From: Ruminococcaceae bacterium UBA1691
Lineage (GTDB): Bacteria > Bacillota > Clostridia > Oscillospirales > Acutalibacteraceae
DNA: 5,666 nt
Assembly: GCA_002320555.1 (NCBI GenBank)
Contig: DCJV01000054.1
Location: 2,371 to 8,036, forward strand
Direction: 5' to 3'
How positions within the stretch are numbered: position 1 is the stretch's first letter; each line of letters opens with the position of its first letter. The position numbers were made by a program, and so were the translations under genes. Below, in pieces: positions 1 to 5,640 of the stretch. Below the pieces are notes generated by a model, which saw nothing but the letters and a program-made list of their open reading frames with translations, searched no databases and had not been told where the DNA came from.

Positions 1-1
1 G

Positions 2-988
2 AACACTCAGCTCAAGGAGATCGTGATTGCAGGGAATACGGTCATGCTGTATCTGCTCACGGGTGCGGATACCGTCTGCTTATCCAGAGCGCCGTTTCTC
101 CCGGAGATCCTGTTCGGCGAGGTGCTGAACGCCGGCCGCTTAGGCCTGCAGGCAGCGCCGTCGAGCCGCGTCTATTTGCCGCGCTGCGCCTCCGCCTTTA
201 TCGGGGCCGACTGCCTATGCGCGATGCTTGCCTGCGGGATGCCGGATGCGGAGGAGCCCTGCGCAATGATTGATCTTGGCACCAATGGGGAGATCGCTGT
301 TTTTACGGGATCCGCATTCTGGTGCACCTCCACGGCTGCGGGCCCTGCCTTTGAAGGCGCGGGGATCACGATGGGAATGCCCGCCGTGCCGGGCGCAATC
401 GATCATGTGGAGCGCAGGGGCTTCCGGATTGTCTGCACAACGATTGGAGGGGAACCCGCATGCGGCATCTGCGGATCCGGGCTTGTGGACGCGGCAGCCG
501 TGCTGCGGCAGAGCGGGATTTTGGATGCAGACGGCACGATCCGGCGAGAGGGACATCCATTCCGGGCGATGGTCTGCGAAATCGACGATGCCCCCGCCGT
601 GCGCTTTGCCGGAACGGGCGTTGTCCTTACGCAGGCGGATATCCGCGCGCTGCAGGTGGCGAAGGCTGCCCTCGGCGCGGGCTTGCAAATACTTTTGAGC
701 CGCGCCGGGCTGAGGCCGGAGCAGCTCAAAAAGCTCTATATTGCTGGTGGATTCGGTCGGTTCCTCCATTTGGAGCATGCGGCGCAAATCGGCCTTTTTC
801 CGCCTGCATTGTTAGGCCGGGCCGTTACCGCCGGCAATGCGGCCCTCAAGGGCGCCGGCTTGCTCGCCGTGCGGGAGACACAGCGGGAACGGCTCGCGGA
901 TATTGCACAAAACATCCGCACGGTCTCTCTCGGGGACGATCCCGATTTTGAGCAAGCTTATCTGGAGGGAATGTGTTTCCCGGAGTAG
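2..988 (+). CDS. ASKHA-domain (DUF4445) RACo-like corrinoid-activation protein, 5'-truncated
   Basis: The reading frame is open from base 2, before the first GTG at 23, and the left-edge residues (KEIVIAGNTVM) already belong to the conserved fold, so the gene starts outside the window. About 328 C-terminal codons are visible. Seen: the phosphate-binding motif IDLGTNGE (about 269-292), AAGPAFEG (335-358), a GICGSGLVDA segment (464-493), the second nucleotide-binding loop YIAGGFGRF (737-763) and the VTAGNAALKGA stretch. All are hallmarks of the ASKHA/DUF4445 domain of ATP-dependent reductive activators of corrinoid proteins, which return Co(II) of methyltransferase corrinoid proteins to Co(I). 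The family normally carries an N-terminal [2Fe-2S] ferredoxin domain, not visible here. The protein ends at MCFPE with no C-terminal cysteine cluster, so it resembles RACo more than RamA. Its partner methyltransferase is not in the window. Family call is firm; exact substrate is inference. Confidence 0.9.
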   Translation, partial: NTQLKEIVIAGNTVMLYLLTGADTVCLSRAPFLPEILFGEVLNAGRLGLQAAPSSRVYLPRCASAFIGADCLCAMLACGMPDAEEPCAMIDLGTNGEIAVFTGSAFWCTSTAAGPAFEGAGITMGMPAVPGAIDHVERRGFRIVCTTIGGEPACGICGSGLVDAAAVLRQSGILDADGTIRREGHPFRAMVCEIDDAPAVRFAGTGVVLTQADIRALQVAKAALGAGLQILLSRAGLRPEQLKKLYIAGGFGRFLHLEHAAQIGLFPPALLGRAVTAGNAALKGAGLLAVRETQRERLADIAQNIRTVSLGDDPDFEQAYLEGMCFPE

Positions 989-1012
989 GGAATCAGCCGC
1001 CAATTCCCTGCT
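984..1012. other. Inverted repeat over both convergent stop codons
   Basis: AGTAGGGAAT (984-993) can pair with ATTCCCTGCT (1003-1012), with one G-U wobble and a 9-base loop. It covers the ASKHA TAG (986-988) and reaches the TGA (993-995) of the opposing small ORF. No T-run follows on either strand, so it is not a canonical intrinsic terminator. It may mark the 3' ends of both transcripts, or be a chance pairing. Confidence 0.45.
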
Positions 1013-1253
1013 GGATCGCCGCACCGAGGAGCAAACACAGCGCCTTGGCAAAGCGCGCAACACCATTGAAAAACCGGTCCGCTAGGTGGAGGTGCTCTGT
1101 TTCGAGCGTATCGGGCCCATTCAGCTCGCCTGTAACCGTATATTGCATGGTGACGACTGTCGCCACATGGTCGGAATAGCTTTCTCCTGGTTCCGAATAG
1201 GGCAGCAATCGGCACAGGCGGTCGGGTGGAGAAGAAATTTCCAGCTGGCGCAC
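993..1253 (-). CDS. Small hypothetical protein (86 aa)
   Basis: I do not recognise this protein. It would start at GTG 1253, five bases after the stop of the endonuclease-family gene, and end 4 bases from the stop of the convergent ASKHA gene. The codon pattern (GC-rich third positions, mixed second positions) looks coding, and it fills almost all of a gap that would otherwise hold nothing. The product has an acidic, hydrophilic first half (PYSEPGESYSDH), a beta-like stretch (VATVVTMQYTVTGEL) and a hydrophobic, alanine- and leucine-rich C-terminus (FAKALCLLLGAAIQQGIGG). No signal peptide or clear membrane helix is seen. The ribosome site is poor: GGTGGA lies 12 bases upstream, inside the end of the previous gene, so translational coupling is likely. 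An ATG at 1258 opens a different frame of about 45 codons and is less convincing. The competing plus-strand frame (973-1179) looks less protein-like. Confidence 0.55.
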   Translation of the reverse strand: MRQLEISSPPDRLCRLLPYSEPGESYSDHVATVVTMQYTVTGELNGPDTLETEHLHLADRFFNGVARFAKALCLLLGAAIQQGIGG

Positions 1254-1258
1254 AGCAT

Positions 1259-2263
1259 CTAAAGTTCCACCGTCGCCGTTAGCGCGAAATGATCGGAAAT
1301 ACTGACCCCTTCATATGCCTTCGTCGCGCACACACGGCAGTCTGTCATCGCTGAAAGCGGGAGATTGCGTACGAAAAAGTGGTCGATGTTGCGCGGAATC
1401 AATTCGTCCAGCGCGTCAAGCTGATGGTAAAGCGATTTTTGCTTCTGCCGCGCCTCTTCCGCATAATAGGTCTGCAAATTCGTATTGTGGAGCGGATCCC
1501 ACGTTGCATATCCATCCTCGCGCGGAATGAGCCGCGTAAAGCCGCGCTCCTGCAAAATAAGCAGCTCCGGCCACCCGGCCTCCGCGTTGAAATCGCCCGC
1601 TATGATGAGCGGTGCGTCCGGCGGCACGGTTTCCATCAGCCAGCCGCAGAGCCGCTGCGCCTCCGTGCGCTTGCAGCGGTCCATCTCTCGCATCTTTGCC
1701 TCCGCCTGTGCAACCTGCTCTTTTGGGAATCCCCATTCCCGCGCGAGGGGCGCAAGCTTTGAGCGGTTTTCGTCCGTGATCGCGGGGCCCGCGACCCAGT
1801 GCGTCACGCAGGTATAGAGCGGCTGCCCATCGTCAAGGAGGCTGCGCGTGAGCACCGCCTGCGTCAGATTATCAAAATGGCAGGAGAAGAAATTGCCGCA
1901 GTAGCCCCTGCCGCCCAGATGCTTTTGGCCAATATAGACCGGGGAAAGGGAGGGCCGGATGAGGATCAGGTCCCCCTCGCGCAGGTTCAGCGGGAAACCG
2001 AGCTTCCCTGCTCGCAGGCCTGCCACGCCCATATGACCAAACGGCACGTAGCCCAGCTCTTCCGCCAGCCGGTTTCCATACGGAAAGAGCGGATTCGCCT
2101 CATTGAGAAAAACAATATCCGGCTGCTCCTCCCGCAGAACGGCGCATAGGCCCCGGAAACGCTTCTCCCGCGTCTCCTTCGATTCGTATTCCTCAAACCG
2201 GACAAGGCCGCGGTAACGGAACCCTGACCAGACATTGAGTGTAAAAAGTTTGATCCGTGCCAA
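1259..2263 (-). CDS. Endonuclease/exonuclease/phosphatase (EEP) family protein
   Basis: This 334-residue protein has the full set of metal-dependent EEP-fold motifs: LNVW with Asn10 at the N-terminus, FLNEAN with the metal-ligand Glu55, VTHW with His155, the catalytic AGDFNAE (Asp224, Asn226), RNIDHFFV (Asp294-His295) and SISDHFAL (Asp324-His325). The family hydrolyses phosphodiester or phosphomonoester bonds in DNA, RNA, phosphoinositides or sphingolipids, so the substrate is open. No signal peptide is seen, so a cytoplasmic role is likely. It is longer than a minimal EEP domain (about 250 residues); the extra length lies mostly between His155 and Asp224, in a charged region likely to be helical. 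The start is TTG, chosen because a perfect AGGAGG (2271-2276) stands 7 bases upstream and residues 4-12 are the first strand of the fold. It follows the kinase gene but is separated from it by a terminator. The family is clear; the function is not. Confidence 0.9.
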   Translation of the reverse strand: MARIKLFTLNVWSGFRYRGLVRFEEYESKETREKRFRGLCAVLREEQPDIVFLNEANPLFPYGNRLAEELGYVPFGHMGVAGLRAGKLGFPLNLREGDLILIRPSLSPVYIGQKHLGGRGYCGNFFSCHFDNLTQAVLTRSLLDDGQPLYTCVTHWVAGPAITDENRSKLAPLAREWGFPKEQVAQAEAKMREMDRCKRTEAQRLCGWLMETVPPDAPLIIAGDFNAEAGWPELLILQERGFTRLIPREDGYATWDPLHNTNLQTYYAEEARQKQKSLYHQLDALDELIPRNIDHFFVRNLPLSAMTDCRVCATKAYEGVSISDHFALTATVEL

Positions 2264-2270
2264 ACCGATC

Positions 2271-2276
2271 CCTCCT
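2271..2276 (-). promoter_or_regulatory. Ribosome binding site deciding the TTG start at 2263
   Basis: The minus strand reads AGGAGG 7 bases before TTG 2263. It is the strongest Shine-Dalgarno site in the window and settles the rare start codon. It begins only three bases after the T-run of the upstream terminator. Confidence 0.85.
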
Positions 2277-2279
2277 AAT

Positions 2280-2319
2280 AAAAAAGCCCTGAGAAATCCG
2301 ACGATGGATGCCCCAGGGC
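2280..2319 (-). terminator. Intrinsic terminator after the FGGY kinase gene
   Basis: On the minus strand GCCCTG (2314-2319) pairs with CAGGGC (2286-2291). The stem continues through G-U, G-C and G-U pairs, one mismatch, then ATCC/GGAT closing a six-base loop (2300-2305). Six T residues follow (2280-2285). The hairpin lies 12 bases after the kinase stop. The plus strand also has five T residues after the stem (2321-2325), so it may act in both directions. It lies inside the leader of the endonuclease-family gene. Confidence 0.85.
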
Positions 2320-2331
2320 CTTTTTGATGAA

Positions 2332-3933
2332 TCAGCCGTTGAGGGCTGCAAAATTCTTCTTATTCGCTTGATATAGCGATTGGAAAACTGCGTAATTACG
2401 GTCATAGACCGGCTTGACAGATGGATCAGGGGCAAAGGTTTTCTTCGCTGGCACCATCCGCTTTGCCTCGTCGAGGCTCGGGAGCAGGCCAAGGCCAACC
2501 GCCACCACGACCGCTGCGCCGACCGCGCCGACATTCTGTGGGCTGTCGACCGTTTCAACCTTGCGGCCGATACAGTCCGCAAGGATCTGGCAGGTCACGT
2601 CGGACAGTGCGCCGCCGCCGACGAAGCGGATGGTATCGGAGGTCTTTGTCTTCTTGTCCTCTGTCTCCAGGAACCAGCGCAGATGGAAGCACACGCCTTC
2701 CGTCACGGCGCGGATGAGCTCCGTCTTGCCGGTCTCCAGGCTGATATTGAAAAACATACCGCGCGCGTTCGGATCCTCAAACGGGCAGCGGTTCCCATGC
2801 AGCCATGGGGTGAAGATCACGCCGTTTGAGCCCGCGGGAGCATCCTGAATCACCTTCGCCATATAATCGTAAAGGCTCGTGTAGATTGCCTCTTGGGACT
2901 CCGCCACATGCTTTTTCTCCAGATAGATATCGATCTCGTCGAGCGCTAGATGGTTTTTCACCCATTCAAGGCATTTGCCCGCCGTCTCGAGCTCCGCGAA
3001 ATAGTTAAAGCGCCCAGGCTGCGCGCCCACGATCGCTGCAACCATGGCGGAGGCATCCACGATGCTCTTATCGACTACGGTAGAAACCCAGCCGCTCGTG
3101 CCGCAGTAAATATGCGTATCGCCTAAGCCCGTCGAGCCCGCGCCCACGCCGATGAGGGAAGCATCCCCGCCTCCGCCGAAAACGGCAGTGCCCGCTTTGA
3201 GCCCAAGCTCAGCGGCGGCCTTCTCCGTGACCTCGCCGACTTTATCCGTCGATTTTTTGATCGGTGCGAGATGCTCCAGCTTCACACCGAGCATGTCGCA
3301 CATCTCCTTACTCCAGCCCTCTTTGCCCTTGCGGATATCGTAGATCAGGGCGGCGAAAGCGGAATCCTGCGTCATGACGAATTCACCTGTCATTTTGCAG
3401 ATCAGGAACTCCTTTACGTCCAGCCATTTATGTACACGCTTGAAATTTTCGGGCTCATGCGCCTCGACCCACTTGTATTTCCATACTGGATCCTTTACGC
3501 TCGCCGCGACCGCGCCGGTGATCTGCAGGGATTTCAGCAGCTTGAATACATTCGCCCCCGCAATCTGCGGCCCGTAGGCGAGCCCCTTTTTCAGCTCCTC
3601 CCGCGCGCGCTGGTCCATATAGCTCATCGCGCGGCGCACCGGATCGCCGTTTTTGTCGACGAGGACGACGCCCTGCATCTGCGAGCAGAAGGAAACACCG
3701 CTGATTTTTGCCGGATCCATGCCGGAATCACGCAACACGTCCTTCGTGGTCACGCACATGGCCTCCCACCACTCGGCAGGGTCCTGCTCTGCACCGCCGT
3801 CCGGCAGCACATAAAGCTCGTACCCGTGCATGGACGCCGCCACCAGGCGGACGATCTCCCCAATCTCAAACAGGCAGGTCTTTACGCCCGTGGTGCCCAC
3901 GTCGTAGGTGATAACATAGGTTGGTTGTTTCAT
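2332..3933 (-). CDS. FGGY-family carbohydrate kinase (xylulokinase-like)
   Basis: This 533-residue protein is an ATP-dependent sugar kinase. Seen: the N-terminal phosphate loop YDVGTTGVK with Asp11; GGAEQDPAEWW (46-56), the substrate-side motif usual in xylulokinase-like members; SYMDQRA (104-110); GGGGDASLIGVG (253-264), where Asp257 is the expected catalytic base; CGTSGW (277-282); and the C-terminal ATP-binding FVGGGALSD (437-445) followed by SPQNVGAVGAA. Every catalytic element is present and the gene is intact. Family members phosphorylate xylulose, gluconate, glycerol, ribulose, fuculose and others. It is somewhat longer than typical XylB (about 480-500 residues), so calling it xylulokinase would overreach. 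An ATG at 3933 is preferred over the longer GTG frame from 3972, because GGGAGG stands 7 bases upstream and the fold begins at once. It lies 42 bases downstream of the TetR-type gene on the same strand, suggesting one operon. No transporter or isomerase is present to name the sugar. Confidence 0.92.
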   Translation of the reverse strand: MKQPTYVITYDVGTTGVKTCLFEIGEIVRLVAASMHGYELYVLPDGGAEQDPAEWWEAMCVTTKDVLRDSGMDPAKISGVSFCSQMQGVVLVDKNGDPVRRAMSYMDQRAREELKKGLAYGPQIAGANVFKLLKSLQITGAVAASVKDPVWKYKWVEAHEPENFKRVHKWLDVKEFLICKMTGEFVMTQDSAFAALIYDIRKGKEGWSKEMCDMLGVKLEHLAPIKKSTDKVGEVTEKAAAELGLKAGTAVFGGGGDASLIGVGAGSTGLGDTHIYCGTSGWVSTVVDKSIVDASAMVAAIVGAQPGRFNYFAELETAGKCLEWVKNHLALDEIDIYLEKKHVAESQEAIYTSLYDYMAKVIQDAPAGSNGVIFTPWLHGNRCPFEDPNARGMFFNISLETGKTELIRAVTEGVCFHLRWFLETEDKKTKTSDTIRFVGGGALSDVTCQILADCIGRKVETVDSPQNVGAVGAAVVVAVGLGLLPSLDEAKRMVPAKKTFAPDPSVKPVYDRNYAVFQSLYQANKKNFAALNG

Positions 3934-3940
3934 CCAAAGC

Positions 3941-3946
3941 CCTCCC
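3941..3946 (-). promoter_or_regulatory. Ribosome binding site deciding the kinase start
   Basis: The minus strand reads GGGAGG 7 bases before ATG 3933. It supports that start over the upstream GTG at 3972, whose extra 13 residues would lie ahead of the conserved first strand. Confidence 0.8.
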
Positions 3947-3975
3947 AAAATATGATTCCAGTTCACACACAAAGC

Positions 3976-4707
3976 TTATCGTGACAGGGTTTCCCCCGCT
4001 GCTTCCGATTTTTGCTGGTTAAGGGCGGTTTTCTCCTGCGCCATCGTAAACGCTCCCTCGATGAATTTGAGCATCTGCTCCACGACAAAATCATCCCGAG
4101 AAAGGATATCATCGCCCGCATAGATTTTAAACCGCTCCTGATAATAGCCGCAGGCATAGGAAAACTGAAGGTTCATAAAGAGGTTGTCAAGCAGATAGGC
4201 AAACATCCGTGGATCAATATCGCCGCGGATGAGCCCTTCCTCCTGCGCCTGCCTGATCATCTTCGTATAGACAGCGGCGGAGACCGTCTCCATGTCCTGT
4301 GAGATGCGGCGAACAAGCTCCGCATTGTTTTCCGACGTCATTTCATTATAGAGCTTGATCAAATCCTCAAGCTGCCGCGAGGAGGTCTGCACCGCGCGAA
4401 TGATCTGCTCGAGCTTTTCACGCACATCCATATCCGCTTGCGACAAGGGCCCGATCGTGTCTTCTAGGATCGAAATACCATGATGCACTGCGGTTAAAAA
4501 CAAATCCTGCTTTGTATTGAAATATTTATAAAGCGACCCGACGCTGACGCCTGCCTTGCTGGCGATGACGTTAATATTGGCGTTGTCAAAGCCCTTGTTG
4601 GCAAATTCTCCGATCGCCACCGCGAGAATCCGGCGCCGCTTTTCCTCCGGAATATTCTCAAACGTTTTCTTATGATAAACCGGCTGGTTTTCGTCACCTG
4701 CGCCCAT
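3976..4707 (-). CDS. TetR/AcrR-family transcriptional regulator
   Basis: With the ATG at 4707 the product is 243 residues. The N-terminal DNA-binding domain is clear: KRRRILAVAIGEFANKGFDN (helix 1 and turn), ANINVIASKAGVSVGSLYKYF (helix-turn-helix, recognition helix at about residues 54-63), then NTKQDLFLTAV. The rest is a helical ligand-binding and dimerisation domain (for example REKLEQIIRAV and DIDPRMFAYLLDNLFMNLQF) and a glutamine- and lysine-rich tail. Such proteins are dimeric repressors released by a small ligand. An upstream ATG at 4755 would add 16 residues, but it lacks a ribosome site and overlaps a palindrome; family members usually start shortly before the first helix. The 4707 start has only a weak GGG-type site itself, so the choice is open. 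The gene is 42 bases upstream of the kinase in the same direction, with a promoter and palindromes in front, so it probably controls itself and the kinase. Ligand unknown. Confidence 0.9.
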   Translation of the reverse strand: MGAGDENQPVYHKKTFENIPEEKRRRILAVAIGEFANKGFDNANINVIASKAGVSVGSLYKYFNTKQDLFLTAVHHGISILEDTIGPLSQADMDVREKLEQIIRAVQTSSRQLEDLIKLYNEMTSENNAELVRRISQDMETVSAAVYTKMIRQAQEEGLIRGDIDPRMFAYLLDNLFMNLQFSYACGYYQERFKIYAGDDILSRDDFVVEQMLKFIEGAFTMAQEKTALNQQKSEAAGETLSR

Positions 4708-4753
4708 AAAGCAAAACCCATCCCCTTCGCACGATCCGGAAAAGCTTTGTATC

Positions 4754-4770
4754 ATTTGCCCATAGCAAAT
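4754..4770. promoter_or_regulatory. 17-bp palindrome ATTTGC-N5-GCAAAT (candidate operator)
   Basis: ATTTGC (4754-4759) and GCAAAT (4765-4770) form a perfect inverted repeat with a five-base spacer. It overlaps the upstream candidate start codon (4753-4755) of the tetR-type gene and lies in the leader of the predicted transcript. TetR-type dimers commonly bind palindromes of this size; assigning it to this regulator is inference. Confidence 0.4.
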
Positions 4771-4816
4771 TTACGCACCGTTGCCTGCGTGAAGAAACAA
4801 AGCTTCATCCCAATGA

Positions 4817-4830
4817 TGAGTCACCACTCA
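4817..4830. promoter_or_regulatory. 14-bp palindrome TGAGT-N4-ACTCA (candidate operator)
   Basis: TGAGT (4817-4821) and ACTCA (4826-4830) are a perfect inverted repeat with a four-base spacer. It starts 12 bases past the -10 box of the predicted tetR promoter, where a bound repressor would block initiation or early elongation. It is the best placed candidate for autoregulation. Confidence 0.45.
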
Positions 4831-4842
4831 CCGTTTTCTTTT

Positions 4843-4870
4843 ATTTTAACACAATTGAGGAAAAAATCAA
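4843..4870 (-). promoter_or_regulatory. Predicted sigma70-type promoter of the tetR-kinase operon
   Basis: The minus strand has a -35-like TTGATT (4865-4870), a 16-base spacer and a -10-like TAAAAT (4843-4848) in an AT-rich stretch, putting the transcription start near 4836. It lies between the tetR-type gene and the left end of the IS element (4901), so the insertion leaves it intact. Confidence 0.6.
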
Positions 4871-4900
4871 CGAAAATGCACAGTTTTTTTGATGACGTGC

Positions 4901-4926
4901 TGTGGGTTTGTCAATGATGTGTTACA
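4901..4926 (+). repeat. Left terminal inverted repeat of the IS
   Basis: This copy matches the reverse complement of 5641-5666 at 22 of 26 positions. The inner 15 bases, CAATGATGTGTTACA, are identical. The transposase stop codon (TAA, 4922-4924) lies inside it. Confidence 0.85.
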
Positions 4927-5555
4927 CATTAGGGAAAGCGAATAAGACCTGCTTGGGAGAGCGCCAGTTGAGAGGACGCATAGGGAAATTGTTGTAAGCG
5001 CGCTCGCGAATGGCGAGTTGTTTTCTGAAATCGTCAAAGGAATAGAAGCGATGAGAGGCGTAGAACTCCTCGTTATCCTTGCGGTGACTGCGCTCCACCT
5101 TGCCATTATGTCTGGGCGTATAAGGGCGAATCAGCTTGTGGCGAATCCCGAGACGCGCCAGCTCCTCCTCAAACAGCGTGGGTGTATTTCCTCCCTTTGG
5201 CAGAAGGCGCTTTGTAAATTCTGTGCCGTTGTCTGTTTGAATGCACTCAATCCAAACCGGTATTGGGGTTTCTGCGCCGCATATCCAGGATGAGTTTTAT
5301 CTCTTCGGGAGTATGCTGGTTCGGATGGCTATGCGGTCTGTGGGAAAGGTCTGCCAACGATTGCAGTGTTCCATCATAGCGTTTGCGCCACCGGTAAATG
5401 TATTGACGATTGAGCCTGTAGTGAATCGCAGCCTTTGTTACACCGTGTTGATAAGAATATTCCATTACTGCTTGCCGAAACCGCATGGTTTGTGTTATAG
5501 TCTTCATAGCGGATAGGTGACCTGCCTTTCGGTTTTGTCTTGACAACTCAACCAT
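4922..5555 (-). pseudogene. IS481-like transposase, internal deletion plus frameshift
   Basis: Two pieces in different frames remain. The N-terminal piece (5247-5555, 102 codons) holds a helix-turn-helix (VTKAAIHYRLNRQYIYRWRKR, about residues 39-59), the SLADLSHRPHSHPNQHTPEEI linker and MRRRNPNTGL, then stops at TGA 5247-5249. The C-terminal piece (4922-5251, 109 codons, no start of its own) begins IECIQTDNGTEF, with the second catalytic Asp, and contains RPYTPRHNGKVERSHRKDNE with the catalytic Glu, then NFPMRPLNWRSP. The segment between NTGL and IEC, which carries the first catalytic Asp, is absent; from memory of full-length relatives (about 350 residues) roughly 100-120 residues are lost. 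The join also shifts the frame, so no active enzyme is made. ATG 5555 has AGGAAAG nine bases upstream; ATG 5507 is the alternative start. A simple point frameshift is ruled out by the missing sequence. Confidence 0.85.
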
Positions 5556-5580
5556 ACCACAGGTCTTTCCTATTCGCTAT
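5506..5580 (-). promoter_or_regulatory. Imperfect hairpin enclosing the transposase ribosome site and starts
   Basis: Three blocks pair: 5506-5511 with 5575-5580, 5513-5517 with 5569-5573, and 5520-5524 with 5560-5564, separated by one mismatch and a 2/4-base internal loop. A smaller palindrome, TTGTCTTGACAA (5535-5546), lies in the loop. In the minus-strand mRNA the AGGAAAG ribosome site (5565-5571) is partly inside the stem, ATG 5555 lies in the loop and ATG 5507 is at the stem base. Limiting translation of transposase is a plausible role, by inference. Confidence 0.5.
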
Positions 5581-5593
5581 CTTTTTTTCGCTG

Positions 5594-5622
5594 ATAATAT
5601 AAAATCGGCACCTTGCTGTCTA
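5594..5622 (-). promoter_or_regulatory. Predicted transposase promoter
   Basis: The minus strand shows TAGACA (5617-5622), a 17-base spacer and TATTAT (5594-5599), each matching five of six consensus positions. The start point would be near 5587, about 30 bases before ATG 5555. It lies inside the element, near its right end. Confidence 0.6.
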
Positions 5623-5640
5623 TTTCATTTTATCTGCCCC

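Noticed and set aside
215..787. Minus-strand frame of 190 codons opposite the ASKHA gene
   Set aside because: It is antisense to clear ASKHA motifs, and the product is Arg/Pro/Ala/Ser-rich low-quality sequence without a domain.
973..1179. Plus-strand frame of 68 codons in the convergent gap
   Set aside because: It overlaps the ASKHA end, has no ribosome site and looks less protein-like than the minus-strand frame 993-1253.
3934..3972. N-terminal extension of the kinase from GTG 3972
   Set aside because: ATG 3933 has a good ribosome site and starts directly at the conserved fold; the extra 13 residues match nothing expected in the family.
3271..3984. Long open frame on the plus strand (237 codons) opposite the kinase gene
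   Set aside because: It is antisense to conserved FGGY-kinase motifs and its product resembles no family; GC-rich third positions create such shadow frames.
5018..5516. Plus-strand frames inside the IS (5018-5293 and 5241-5516)
   Set aside because: They are antisense to the transposase remnants, which hold the recognisable HTH and DDE motifs.
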